DNA of 64,000 nucleotides, taken from contig NZ_CP015579.1 of NCBI RefSeq assembly GCF_002163585.1, forward strand, positions 2,418,001 through 2,482,000, written 5' to 3'. The notes under the pieces are model-generated. The model saw only the letters and a list, made by a program, of their open reading frames with translations. It was not told where the DNA came from and ran no database searches. The translations under genes were made by a program, and so were the position numbers. The number at the start of each line of letters is the position of its first letter. The stretch's first letter is position 1. Origin of the DNA: Tatumella citrea (GTDB lineage Bacteria; Pseudomonadota; Gammaproteobacteria; Enterobacterales; Enterobacteriaceae). This document shows positions 27,382 through 37,215 of this stretch, piece after piece.

Positions 27382-27739
27382 ACCACAGCACACGCATCGA
27401 CATAATCAGCAAACCAAAAACCCTGTCGGCGTTCATCCCCGGCAGGATTTGCGAAGACTGCCGAATGATATGCTCACTCAGTGTTAAGTCCGACAACACC
27501 CTTCGTCACTTCGCACTGAATGCCTGAACGCCCTGCTATTCCATTATTTTCAGCATAATAACCTGCCAGCTACACTGATGAACCGTCAGATGAACGAGTT
27601 GAATAATTTATGGCAGACTTGTGAAGCAGGCATAGAGGTGTGACCTACCCTTTTGGTGGAACACCAGGTAGATCACAACCTTCTATGCCTGTCTTTATTT
27701 GCGGGAAACCGTCAGCCCTGACGGGCATTCATTCGTTTA
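27382..27739. other. Gene-free region after higBA
   Basis: This 358-base gap between the convergent higA and TonB-receptor genes has no credible gene. A possible weak higBA terminator (CCTGTCGG pairing with CCGGCAGG) lies near 27422-27446. The main object is the long inverted repeat at 27627-27691. Confidence 0.5.
27627..27691. repeat. Long imperfect inverted repeat with nested hairpin
   Basis: The outer stem pairs CAGGCATAG with CTATGCCTG, continues through GGTGTGACCTACC against GGTAGATCACAACC with small bulges, and encloses an inner hairpin TGGTG-GAA-CACCA. TCTTTATTT follows. It may be a bidirectional terminator, but 65 bases with nested stems is unusual; a palindromic repeat element or small RNA are alternatives. 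Confidence 0.6.
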
Positions 27740-30031
27740 TCAGAAGTTATAACTGGCCGACACAGAAACATTACGCGGTTCGCCGTAGATAAAGTTACGG
27801 CCAACATCAATATTATATTTCTTGTCGAACAGGTTATTCAGGTTCGCCTGCACAGACAGGTTTTTGGTCACGTGATAACGCCCGAACAGATCAACCAGGG
27901 CATAACTTCCCTGATCCGCATACAGGTTGCTGGTACCACCCGGTCCCGCGACACTATCCCAGGTATGGTTCTGCCAGTTTATACCACCACCCACAGTCAG
28001 ATCCGGTATTGTCGGCAGACGATAACTGCCGAACAGTTTGAAGGTCGTCTGAGGCTGAGTCGGCTCCAGCGCATTACCACTGCCATCTTTCGCCACATAA
28101 CGGGTTGCACCAAACGTCAGTTGCAGGTTGTCAGTGACCGCGCCATTAATCTCAAATTCCACGCCACGGCTGACAGTGCCGTTTTGCTCGTAATAGGCAT
28201 AATCGGTACTGCCTTTTACCAGCTCATAATCGGTGGTTCCCAGGTGATCCTGCTCGATACGGAAAACTGACAGATAAGCGGTCAGTCGGCTGTTCAGCCA
28301 GTCACCTTTAATCCCGGTTTCGTAGCTTTTACCGGTGATCGGGTTCAGATACGCGCCGTTGATATCACGATAAGCTTGAGGCTTAAAGATGGAGGTATAG
28401 CTGGCGTACGCCGAGTAAGTATCGTTAATGTCATACACCAGTCCGGCGTATGGCGTAACGTTGTTTTTCTCCATTTTCTCGGTCATGGTATCCGCCCTGT
28501 ACTGGGTATAGCGCGCGCCGAGGATCAGGTGCAGCGGATCAGCCAGAGAAATTCGGGTCGCCATGTACGCAGATTTCTGATGGATGGTGTTATCTTCTGC
28601 CAGACTCTGTGGATCCCAGTCAGGCTCCGGATAGCTACCCCAGTCGTTGAAATCACCGACATCTGCCGAGGTAAAGCTGGTCGAGGCACTGTAATAACGG
28701 TCATTCTGACGGATATAAGTGACACCCAACATCAGCTCATGCTGGCGACCAAACAGTTCATACGGACCGCTGGCGTATGCATCAAGATCATTTTCGCGAC
28801 GGTAGGCCGTGTTATAGCCGGTTCCACCCAGCAGGTCATAACCCGCATAAGGCCCGACACCAATTCCGGTGGTTTTATCGAAGTAGCCGTCGATATACAG
28901 CAGCTTACTGTCCATTTCAGCTTCACTGTGGGTACCGGTCAGGTTAAATTCCCAGCCGTTGGCCAGTTGCTGTTTCAGGCTGGCAAAAACTGTGCGGTTA
29001 TGCACGTTATTGTACGCCCAGCCTGGGGCCAGATTGGTGCTGCGTTTGTAATCGGTTTTGCTGCCATCCAGATAAAAGGTTGGCAATCCGCCCCAGGTCG
29101 CACCATGTACCTGAGTTTCATCAAAATCATAACCCGCAGACACGGTGGTGGAATCAGTTAAATCAGCCGCGATGGTGCCATAAAAGAACTTCTTCTGGGT
29201 ATGGTAATCATCAAGCCAGCTGCCGCTGCGCTGATAGCCGGCCACCATACGGCCACGCACCCTGCCGTTCTCGCTGAGTGGTCCGGAAAGATCAGCAACG
29301 TAACGCTGATTACCCCAGCTACCGTAACTACTGGTCAGGTTGCCTTTAAAGGTTTTGCTGTCTGCCTGCTTACGGATCATATTCACTGATGCCGCAGGAT
29401 CGCCGACGCCGCTCATCAGTCCGGTCGCTCCGCGAACCACTTCTACGCGGTCATAGATTGCCGTGTCTGACAGAGTATCACCCAGATTCCAGACAGCATC
29501 TTCCAGTACCGGAACGCCGTCTATCTGGTAGTTATCGATTTTAAAGCCACGGGAATAGTAATTGCTGCGGTTCGCCCCTGAGTTTTCCTGGGTGATACCG
29601 GTGGTATTTTGCAGCACGTCTGACAAGGTATCCAGTTGCTGATCCTGCATCCTCTGCTTTGTAATCACACTGATTGACTGCGGGGTATCCCGGGCAGTCA
29701 GTGCCATTTTTGTTGCAGCACGGGTCACTGGCACATTGTAATCGGTGGGTTTTGGCGCATCAGGATCGTTTGCCTGATCCTTCGCAGTGACCACCAGAGT
29801 ACTGCTTTTAGCACTGCTGGTGTTCTGCTTGCTGTTAGCAGGCTGGCTGGCAGCCGTATTGCTGGCAGAAGCCTCCGAATCAGCAGCCATCCCCTGCGGG
29901 ACATGCAACACGGTGGCAATGACTACAGCAAGTAAAGACAGCGACGGAATACAACCTTTTACGGAATCAGCAACAGGGGAACGGTCCTGTTGTTCAGATC
30001 GTCTGGCAGCAAAAAACATTATCGTCCTCAA
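27740..30031 (-). CDS. TonB-dependent ferric siderophore receptor
   Basis: Outer-membrane receptor of 763 aa (FhuE/FpvA/PupB-like group). An N-terminal export signal of about 49 residues ends in QGMAA, the TonB box is STLVVTA, and the plug domain runs from TRDTPQSISVITKQRMQDQQ to VEVVRGATGLMSGVGDPAASVNMIRK. The barrel ends in SVSASYNF with a terminal Phe. GATGLMSG and the PASVN stretch are common in receptors for hydroxamate siderophores such as coprogen or ferrioxamine. A Fur-like box stands upstream at 30186. No siderophore synthesis genes are near. Confidence 0.87.
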   Translation of the reverse strand: MRTIMFFAARRSEQQDRSPVADSVKGCIPSLSLLAVVIATVLHVPQGMAADSEASASNTAASQPANSKQNTSSAKSSTLVVTAKDQANDPDAPKPTDYNVPVTRAATKMALTARDTPQSISVITKQRMQDQQLDTLSDVLQNTTGITQENSGANRSNYYSRGFKIDNYQIDGVPVLEDAVWNLGDTLSDTAIYDRVEVVRGATGLMSGVGDPAASVNMIRKQADSKTFKGNLTSSYGSWGNQRYVADLSGPLSENGRVRGRMVAGYQRSGSWLDDYHTQKKFFYGTIAADLTDSTTVSAGYDFDETQVHGATWGGLPTFYLDGSKTDYKRSTNLAPGWAYNNVHNRTVFASLKQQLANGWEFNLTGTHSEAEMDSKLLYIDGYFDKTTGIGVGPYAGYDLLGGTGYNTAYRRENDLDAYASGPYELFGRQHELMLGVTYIRQNDRYYSASTSFTSADVGDFNDWGSYPEPDWDPQSLAEDNTIHQKSAYMATRISLADPLHLILGARYTQYRADTMTEKMEKNNVTPYAGLVYDINDTYSAYASYTSIFKPQAYRDINGAYLNPITGKSYETGIKGDWLNSRLTAYLSVFRIEQDHLGTTDYELVKGSTDYAYYEQNGTVSRGVEFEINGAVTDNLQLTFGATRYVAKDGSGNALEPTQPQTTFKLFGSYRLPTIPDLTVGGGINWQNHTWDSVAGPGGTSNLYADQGSYALVDLFGRYHVTKNLSVQANLNNLFDKKYNIDVGRNFIYGEPRNVSVSASYNF

Positions 30032-30360
30032 TATAGTTATATTTGGTTATATCAATAACCGGCTTAATGCATGCTGCATAAGCAGACAGATATGACTGAG
30101 CCCCGGCCAGGAACAGGTTTTCCGTTGACCGGCAATTCCAGAAAAAAACAGGAAATCGCAAACATGCAGTAAAGGGAATGAGAAGTATAATCATTTTGAT
30201 TGTCAGTTCAATGTAAACAGGTTGAACTTGCTGTAATAAAAGATGTCAGTGCTTTTTCGCGGGGAATTTTGACTCTGCAGCTCTGGCTGTATCTGCCACT
30301 TTGTTGTGATAAAACAGAATCAGGCAGCGCTAAAGACACAGCCACTGCCGTCAGAATGAA
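30032..30360. other. Upstream region of the siderophore receptor
   Basis: This 329-base stretch contains no gene. It holds the receptor promoter area, AT-rich near the start codon, and a Fur-like box at 30186-30204. Confidence 0.55.
30186..30204. promoter_or_regulatory. Candidate Fur box
   Basis: Read on the minus strand the 19 bases GACAATCAAAATGATTATA match the classic Fur consensus at 14 of 19 positions. It lies about 155-175 bases before the receptor start, in keeping with iron repression; distance is somewhat long. Confidence 0.5.
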
Positions 30361-31314
30361 TTAAGGTTTAGCTGGCTGCCAGGTCGCTATCTGCGTAGCA
30401 TTCACTGGTTTTGGCAGTAATCTGGCCTGATAAAATACATCAGCAATCTTTTGCTGTTCAGTAAGGTCGCTGCTTTTCACCGGTTCGACCTGATAGCTGC
30501 GATAAGCATTAGCCTTCTCAATCGTCGCCAGGGGCAGATTTCCCCATAACGGCGATAAAATTTTGGCCGCATCCTGCGGATGATCTTTCAGCCAGTGAGA
30601 TTCCTGTTGCAGGGCGTGATATACCGTACTGACGACGGCCGGATGAGCCTTTACATACGGACTGGCGACCAGATAATAACGCTGGTAACTGGCCAGCCCT
30701 TTACCGCTGACCAGTACACGGGCATGTTGCTCCTCACGGGCGCTGGTGACATAGGGTTCCCATGTCACCCAGGCAGCAACACTGCCATTTTCCAGAGCGG
30801 CCCGGCCGTCGGCCGGTGTCAGCCAGGCCGCATCAACATCTTTAAGCGTCAGTCCCGCCTGTTTCAGTGCCACAATCAGCAGGTAGTGGCTGCCGGCGGC
30901 TTTAGTAACTGCAATTTTTTTGCCTTTCAGTTCAGCCAGACTTTTCACTGTCGAACCGGCAGGTACCAGAATGGCCTGAGCCTCCGGAGACGGAGTTTCA
31001 CGGGCATAATAGGTGAAATCTGCCCCTGCGGCCTGGGCAAACACCGGTACGGTATCGGCGACATCCGCAGTAATATCCACATTGCCGGTATTCAGTGCCT
31101 CCAGCAGCGGTAACCCACTGGTAAACTCATGCCAGCTGACACTAATTCCCTGACTGGCCAGTGCTTTATCCAGCGTCCCCTGCTGCTTCAGTAAGGTCAG
31201 TAATGTGGAAGATTTTTGATAGCCGATACGTAACGTTGGTTCTGCGTTGGCGGTGGCGCTTGCCCCCAGGCTCAGCAATAACGCAGCAGTAATCATCGAC
31301 GGCAAATATTTCAT
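30361..31314 (-). CDS. Aliphatic sulfonate-type ABC binding protein (SsuA family), solitary
   Basis: Periplasmic binding protein of 317 aa from ATG 31314, with Sec signal peptide ending in ATANA. It begins EPTLRIGYQKSSTLLTLLKQQ, the SsuA/TauA pattern, and includes GKKIAVTKAAGSHYLL and AWVTWEPYVTSA. No permease or ATPase lies beside it, so it may serve the SsuBC-type transporter at 39-41 kb or another importer. It is on the same strand as the TonB receptor, but a 0.33-kb gap with a Fur-like box separates them. Confidence 0.84.
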   Translation of the reverse strand: MKYLPSMITAALLLSLGASATANAEPTLRIGYQKSSTLLTLLKQQGTLDKALASQGISVSWHEFTSGLPLLEALNTGNVDITADVADTVPVFAQAAGADFTYYARETPSPEAQAILVPAGSTVKSLAELKGKKIAVTKAAGSHYLLIVALKQAGLTLKDVDAAWLTPADGRAALENGSVAAWVTWEPYVTSAREEQHARVLVSGKGLASYQRYYLVASPYVKAHPAVVSTVYHALQQESHWLKDHPQDAAKILSPLWGNLPLATIEKANAYRSYQVEPVKSSDLTEQQKIADVFYQARLLPKPVNATQIATWQPAKP

Positions 31315-31525
31315 ATTGGTTTCCCCGAAAACAAAGAATTCCATGATATAAGTGCCGCAGTGACCGGCAAAACATCGCTTTCTGCTAAGCTTTTGCGGTT
31401 TCTGCGCCTGCTGTTACATCACATAATTAATGAAACTGGTTCATAACATCAATCCGTTTCCCTGCCATTATCCCCTCTCCGGAAAACGTTATTCTGTGCA
31501 CATTACTTATTTCCGCCGGAGACGT

Positions 31526-32737
31526 ATGTCTAACTCAACTGTGCAATATTCTTCTGCTCATTCCACAAAACCTACAGGCATGCTGTTTGTGGTAATTCTG
31601 AGTGCCCTGATGGCGGTGACCTCACTGTCCACCGATATCTATCTGCCGGCCATGCCGCAGATGAACAGCGATTTACAGGGCAATTCTGAACTGACCATTA
31701 GCGGCTTTTTAGCCGGGTTCTGTATTGCCCAACTGATCTGGGGGCCGATCAGCGACCAGTACGGGCGCCGGTTACCCTTATTCATCGGGATTATTCTGTT
31801 TATCATTGGTTCGGCGGGTTGTGCCCTGTCAACGGATATGACCCAGATTGTTTTCTGGCGCGTATTTCAGGCGCTCGGGGCTTGTACCGGACCGATGCTG
31901 GCGCGTGCCATGATTCGCGATCTGTTCAGCCGTAGCCGGGCGGCGCAGATGCTCTCCACGCTGATGATTATTATGGCTATCGCCCCCATTGCGGGTCCGT
32001 TAATCGGCGGACAGATGATCAGGTTTACCAGCTGGCATTCCATTTTCTGGTTACTGGTGGCTATCGGAGCGGTGTTATTACTGGCGTTGAATTTTCTTCC
32101 CGAAACACTGCCAGCTGATCGTCGGGTGAATGTTTCGCTGGCTGGTGCTTTTCGTAATTATCTGCGACTGCTCGGCAATGCTACCTACATGCGTTTTACC
32201 CTGTGCCTGACATTTTACTATGTAGCAGCTTATGCCTTTATCACCGGCTCTCCCTGGGTATACATCCGCTATTTTGGCGTCGCTCCGCAATTTTATGGCT
32301 GGCTGTTCGCGGTGAATATTGTTGGTCTGATGGCTGTCAGTATGCTGAACCGTCGACTGGTTCATCAATATCCGCTGGAAAAATTGCTGAAAATTGCCGT
32401 GCTGATCGCCGTGCTGGCTGCACTGGTTCTGGGGATGGGTACCGCGCTGAACATCGGTGGCATCGCACTTATTATTGTCACCGTTTTCATTTTCTTCTCA
32501 ATGAACGGAATTATTGCCGCAACCTCAACTGCCTGTGCTCTGGACCAGGTCCCTGAAATCGCAGGATCAGCCGCCGCACTGATGGGAGCACTGCAGTATG
32601 GCAGCGGTATTATTTCATCACTGTTGCTAGCACTGTTCAGTAACGGCACTCCCTGGACCATGGGCTGGATAATCGCATTGTTTGCCTGTGCCAGTGGTGT
32701 TATGGCCGTCACTGCCCGCAATAGTGCCGGACACTGA
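31526..32737 (+). CDS. Bcr/CflA-type multidrug efflux MFS transporter
   Basis: Inner-membrane drug:proton antiporter of 403 aa with about 12 helices. The start of helix 1 ends in STDIYLPAMPQM, which is characteristic of Bcr/CflA (DHA1) pumps, and the motif A loop is GPISDQYGRRLPLF. The ATG at 31526 has GGAGA upstream; the extended frame from 31430 is not needed. A CMD protein and an aldo/keto reductase follow on the same strand. Confidence 0.86.
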   Translation: MSNSTVQYSSAHSTKPTGMLFVVILSALMAVTSLSTDIYLPAMPQMNSDLQGNSELTISGFLAGFCIAQLIWGPISDQYGRRLPLFIGIILFIIGSAGCALSTDMTQIVFWRVFQALGACTGPMLARAMIRDLFSRSRAAQMLSTLMIIMAIAPIAGPLIGGQMIRFTSWHSIFWLLVAIGAVLLLALNFLPETLPADRRVNVSLAGAFRNYLRLLGNATYMRFTLCLTFYYVAAYAFITGSPWVYIRYFGVAPQFYGWLFAVNIVGLMAVSMLNRRLVHQYPLEKLLKIAVLIAVLAALVLGMGTALNIGGIALIIVTVFIFFSMNGIIAATSTACALDQVPEIAGSAAALMGALQYGSGIISSLLLALFSNGTPWTMGWIIALFACASGVMAVTARNSAGH

Positions 32738-32803
32738 GAGTAACCCTATGGATTCTGTCGGAAGTGGCGACAGGTTTTAATGTACGTGCACAGGAGTTTA
32801 ATC

Positions 32804-33460
32804 ATGGCACAACAACCCGCTGATTCTGAGACACTGTCTGCGGTGCAACAGACAATCCCGCTGACAGGCTGTTACGTAGCGACCAGCCGCATGGATTTAC
32901 TGGAAAACCAGCTGGAGCAGGCACTGGACGCAGGATTGACTGTCAGTGAACTCAAAGAGATTCTGATCCAGCTATACGCCTACTGCGGATTTCCCCGCAG
33001 CCTGAATGCACTGGGCCGGCTGATGAAAGTGACCGAATCACGCAAACAACGTGGTATTCAGGATTCAGAAGGTGCCGATCCGATGGCCCCGGTGCCGGTC
33101 GGCGAGGAATTGCAGCAGCTAGGATTTAAAAATCAGAGCATTATTGCCGGCGGCCCGGTCGCAGGCGCATTATTCGACTTTGCCCCGGTGATTAATCAGT
33201 TTCTGCAGACCCACCTGTTTGGCAACATTTTTGCCCGCGATAATCTTGACTGGCAAAGCCGTGAACTGGCGACGGTCGGGGCGCTGGCCGCCACAGAGGG
33301 TGCAGAGGCGCAATTACTGGCTCACACCCTCGCCAGCCTGCGTGTCGGTCTGAGTAAGCAACAATTACAGCATCTGGTTGAGATATTGCGCCCCTGTGAT
33401 GATAACGCTGCTTCGCGGGCAGAAGCTGCATTACAGCAGGCGATCGCAACCTACTCATAA
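32804..33460 (+). CDS. Carboxymuconolactone decarboxylase-like protein (cytosolic copy)
   Basis: CMD/AhpD-superfamily protein of 218 aa with two CMD repeats. The first repeat has LKEILIQLYAYCGFPRSLNALGRLM, the second WQSRELATVGALAATEG and HTLASLRVGLSKQQL. Members act as gamma-carboxymuconolactone decarboxylases or as thiol peroxidase-like proteins; the AhpD CxxC is absent here. ATG 32804 has AGGAG. No signal peptide. It is a close paralogue of the exported CMD protein at 52933 and, like it, is followed by an aldo/keto reductase. Confidence 0.82.
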   Translation: MAQQPADSETLSAVQQTIPLTGCYVATSRMDLLENQLEQALDAGLTVSELKEILIQLYAYCGFPRSLNALGRLMKVTESRKQRGIQDSEGADPMAPVPVGEELQQLGFKNQSIIAGGPVAGALFDFAPVINQFLQTHLFGNIFARDNLDWQSRELATVGALAATEGAEAQLLAHTLASLRVGLSKQQLQHLVEILRPCDDNAASRAEAALQQAIATYS

Positions 33461-33574
33461 AATAACCTGCCGCCGGGCCTGGTGGACAGTGATTAATCTG
33501 GTTCACAGACCGTGCGGTTTTACACCCTTTATCGACTTATATTCGCTGACAACACTATCCACCCACCAAAGTAA

Positions 33575-34438
<864 letters not shown>

Positions 34439-34612
34439 ACCTTACGCAATATTCTCTGACAAGCTACCCGCCAGGCGGGTGGTTGAGCCAGAGTGATACA
34501 CGGCTCCCCTGTCGGACTTTCAGTACACAGGATATACTCTTTTTTGCTCAGCCTGAAATCACCCGGGCAGTGCATTCCCTCGTGTTCTCATGGGTTTTTG
34601 ACAGGTAATTAT

Positions 34613-34963
34613 ATGCTGTGGCTTATCACTAAATACGCTCTGACTGCCGGTATGGTGGTCATAATTTCTGAAACTGCAAAACGCAGCGACCGGCTTGGCG
34701 GGTTACTGGCGGCACTGCCGTTGGTCACCGTACTGGTATTAGTCTGGATGAAGCTGGAAGGACAAAATCAACAGAAGATTGCCAGTCACGCCTGGTATAC
34801 CTTCTGGTATGTGGTTCCGACACTACCGATGTTTATATTCTTCCCGTGGGCATTGCAGAACTGGGGCTTCTGGCCGGCTTTGCTGGCATCCTGCGTTATG
34901 ACGCTGATTATTTTTCTTGCCTGGGCCACACTGCTAAACCGGTTCGGTATCCGGCTGATGTAA
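34613..34963 (+). CDS. DUF3147-family small membrane protein
   Basis: A 116-aa integral membrane protein with four hydrophobic segments. The stretch ETAKRSDRLGGLLAALPL is characteristic of DUF3147, whose function is unknown. The ATG at 34613 gives the usual length; codons upstream to 34493 encode no membrane segment. Confidence 0.72.
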   Translation: MLWLITKYALTAGMVVIISETAKRSDRLGGLLAALPLVTVLVLVWMKLEGQNQQKIASHAWYTFWYVVPTLPMFIFFPWALQNWGFWPALLASCVMTLIIFLAWATLLNRFGIRLM

Positions 34964-34967
34964 CTCA

Positions 34968-34998
34968 CCGCCGGTTACAGGAACAGGGAAACCGGCGG
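34968..34998. terminator. Hairpin between convergent genes
   Basis: CCGCCGGTT and AACCGGCGG form a perfect 9-bp stem around a 13-base loop between the convergent DUF3147 and acdS genes. No T-run follows on either strand. Confidence 0.5.
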
Positions 34999-35013
34999 CA
35001 GAGTTCGCGGTGA

Positions 35014-36030
35014 TTAACCGTTGCGGAAAATATAACTGTAGGCACTCAGTGCCGGGGCACCGCCCAGGTGAGCATACAGAATTTTTGACCCTTCAGGGAA
35101 TTCCCCGTTACGTATCATATCAATCATGCCATGCATGGATTTTCCTTCGTAGACCGGGTCAGTCAGCACACCTTCGGTACGTGCACACAGCCGGATAGCT
35201 TCCAGGGTTCCTTCATTAGGCAGCCCATATTCTGGTCCGCCATAGCGGGTATCCAGCACAATATCTTCTTCGGTAATTTCACGGCCCAGTTCCACCAGTT
35301 CAGCAGTATTTTGTGCAATCCGTAGCACCTGAGCTTTGGTTTTTTCAGGTTTCGCGGAAGCATCAATACCAATCACACGGCGTGAACGCCCATCGGCAGC
35401 AAAGCCCACCACCATTCCTGCATGTGTACTGCCGGTGACCGCACAGACTACGATATAGTCAAATTTGAACCCCAGCTCTTTCTCCTGCTGACGTACTTCT
35501 TCGGCAAAACCGACAAAACCTAAACCACCATAAGGGTGTTCTGAACAACCCGCGGGGATCGGAAACGGCTTACCGCCCTTTTCTGCGGTTTCTTCCATCG
35601 CCTGCTTCCAGCTTTCACGAATCCCGATATCAAAACCGGCAGCATCCAGACGAACATCCGCGCCCATAATCCGCGATAATTCGATATTTCCCACCCGGTC
35701 ATACACCGCATCGGAATAATTAACCCAGTTCTCCTGCACCAGCACACATTTCATTCCCAGGTGTGCAGCAACGGCAGCCACCTGACGGGTCTGGTTAGAC
35801 TGCACACCGCCGATAGATACCAGGGTATCGCAGCCCTGAGCCAGCGCTTCAGGAATCAGATATTCCAGCTTACGGGTTTTATTGCCCCCGAATGCCAGCC
35901 CGCTGTTACAGTCTTCACGCTTGGCATAAATTTCCACTTTTCCGCCTAACTCCGCGCTCAGCCTTTTCATTGGCGTAATCGGTGATGGTCCAAAAGTCAG
36001 TGGGTAACGTGGGAATTTTTCTAGGTTCAT
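35014..36030 (-). CDS. acdS: 1-aminocyclopropane-1-carboxylate deaminase
   Basis: PLP enzyme that splits ACC, the plant ethylene precursor, to ammonia and 2-oxobutanoate. The 338-aa sequence follows Pseudomonas AcdS closely from [19 protein letters not shown] on. Lys51 (GGNKTRK) binds PLP. The residues that separate true ACC deaminase from D-cysteine desulfhydrase are present: Tyr294 and Glu295 ([10 protein letters not shown]) and Leu322 (YAHLGGAP). ATG 36030 has AGGAG at seven bases; the ATG at 36033 is too close. An Lrp-type gene (acdR) lies upstream on the same strand. It supports life on plants. Confidence 0.94.
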   Translation of the reverse strand: MNLEKFPRYPLTFGPSPITPMKRLSAELGGKVEIYAKREDCNSGLAFGGNKTRKLEYLIPEALAQGCDTLVSIGGVQSNQTRQVAAVAAHLGMKCVLVQENWVNYSDAVYDRVGNIELSRIMGADVRLDAAGFDIGIRESWKQAMEETAEKGGKPFPIPAGCSEHPYGGLGFVGFAEEVRQQEKELGFKFDYIVVCAVTGSTHAGMVVGFAADGRSRRVIGIDASAKPEKTKAQVLRIAQNTAELVELGREITEEDIVLDTRYGGPEYGLPNEGTLEAIRLCARTEGVLTDPVYEGKSMHGMIDMIRNGEFPEGSKILYAHLGGAPALSAYSYIFRNG

Positions 36031-36054
36031 CATTTATCTCCTGGGATATCGGGG

Positions 36055-36079
36055 GCGATAAACAACTGTGGTTTATCGC
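36055..36079. promoter_or_regulatory. Perfect dyad in the acdS leader
   Basis: GCGATAAAC, a 7-base spacer and GTTTATCGC lie 25-49 bases before the acdS start, downstream of the candidate promoter. It may be a repressor site or an mRNA leader hairpin. Confidence 0.55.
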
Positions 36080-36099
36080 GCTAAATGCAGTACCCTTTC

Positions 36100-36127
36100 A
36101 CCATATCTCAGTCGGATTTTTTGTAAA
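36100..36127 (-). promoter_or_regulatory. Candidate acdS promoter
   Basis: On the minus strand TTTACA and TATGGT are 16 bases apart, about 70 bases upstream of the acdS start. The -35 word matches the sigma-70 consensus at five of six bases, the -10 word at four. Confidence 0.45.
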
Positions 36128-36451
36128 TTTCGTTTTAATGGCGAATATTTTTATTAAATTTCCTGGTTATTTTATTTTTTTATCTCAAATTTCTTCTGTG
36201 AGTCATTGTATGGAATTTTATTAATCAACCTGTTGACGAATATTTGTAAAGCCATTGACGGAATGAAAAATTAACTTATAACTATCAAATGGTTAGACAG
36301 TAAAAACTTTAGGGCGCAAAGAGCAACGCAGAGAGGGCTGATTTTCGGAAAAACTGGCCGGTTACGGGTGATAGGAAATAGTTATTACCCCGGCCGGGCG
36401 ATTTCTGAGAGTGCAGGCCGCCGCGGTCAGGCGGCGATGCTTCAGAGGAGT

Positions 36452-36949
36452 TCAGAGCGGGATTTGAGTGGTAGAGAAAACTTCACGCAGACCAATAAAC
36501 GAGCGGATTTGCCGGACCCCGGGCAGGAACAGCAACTGTTCGGCGTGCAGTTTATTAAAACTCTGATTATCCGCTGTGCGAATCAGCATGATGTAATCAA
36601 ATTCACCACTCACCATATGACATTCCATGCAGCCACGTATTTTACTTACCGCACCTTCAAAATCTTTAAATGATTGCGGGGTAGACCGGTCGAGCACCAC
36701 CCCTATCATTACTACCAGCCCGGCTTTCAGGGCTTGCGGATTCAGTAAAGCCACCGTACCGCTGATATAGCCCTGCTGTTTCAGCCGTTCGACCCGCCGC
36801 AGGCAGGCAGGCGGGCTCAGGCTAATCATTTCTGCCAGTGCGACGTTGGACACGGAACTGTCCTGTTGCAGTATTTTGAGAATCGCAATATCAAAGCGGT
36901 CCAGACTTTTATCGCTGTCTGCTAACTCGCCTTTTTTATGCTCAGCCAT
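36452..36949 (-). CDS. acdR: Lrp/AsnC-family regulator, probably AcdR
   Basis: A 165-aa Lrp-type protein: helix-turn-helix LDRFDIAILKILQQDSSVS then LAEMISLSPPACLRRVERLK at about residues 17-60, and an RAM ligand domain with GCMECHMVSGEFDYIMLI. Lrp-type AcdR activates acdS in response to ACC in pseudomonads. Here it lies 0.42 kb upstream of acdS on the same strand, whereas divergent order is usual. ATG 36949 (MAEHKKGE) is chosen over 37000, which would add 17 residues. Confidence 0.8.
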   Translation of the reverse strand: MAEHKKGELADSDKSLDRFDIAILKILQQDSSVSNVALAEMISLSPPACLRRVERLKQQGYISGTVALLNPQALKAGLVVMIGVVLDRSTPQSFKDFEGAVSKIRGCMECHMVSGEFDYIMLIRTADNQSFNKLHAEQLLFLPGVRQIRSFIGLREVFSTTQIPL

Positions 36950-37215
36950 TATTTCGCCCCGCCGGTAAAAAACATTGTGAATTCTTATAGTTAAGCTCAC
37001 ATGCCAACTAACTGATTTATCCTGTCACCGGCACAGCAAAAAAGCAACAGCCAGCGCTGAGTGAACCGTGACAGCGGCAGACGATACTCAGTATTCACAG
37101 GCAAGGCGACTTGAAAGATCATTGAAGGGAGTGAGTGTCGGGGAAGCCATAGCAGAAGAGAATAACGATAAAGGCAAGGTCAGCCCGCCGGTCACTGACC
37201 GACGGGCAACAGAGG

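Larger units (their letters stand above)
36031..36451. other. acdR-acdS intergenic region
   Basis: The 421-base gap has no gene. It contains a candidate acdS promoter (36100-36127), a perfect dyad (36055-36079), and a very AT-rich block around 36120-36260 that could bind an Lrp-like protein. Confidence 0.6.

Noticed and set aside
28376..29161. 261-codon open frame on the plus strand inside the siderophore receptor gene
   Set aside because: Fully antisense to a convincing TonB receptor with conserved domains; no ribosome-binding site or family match, so it is a shadow frame.
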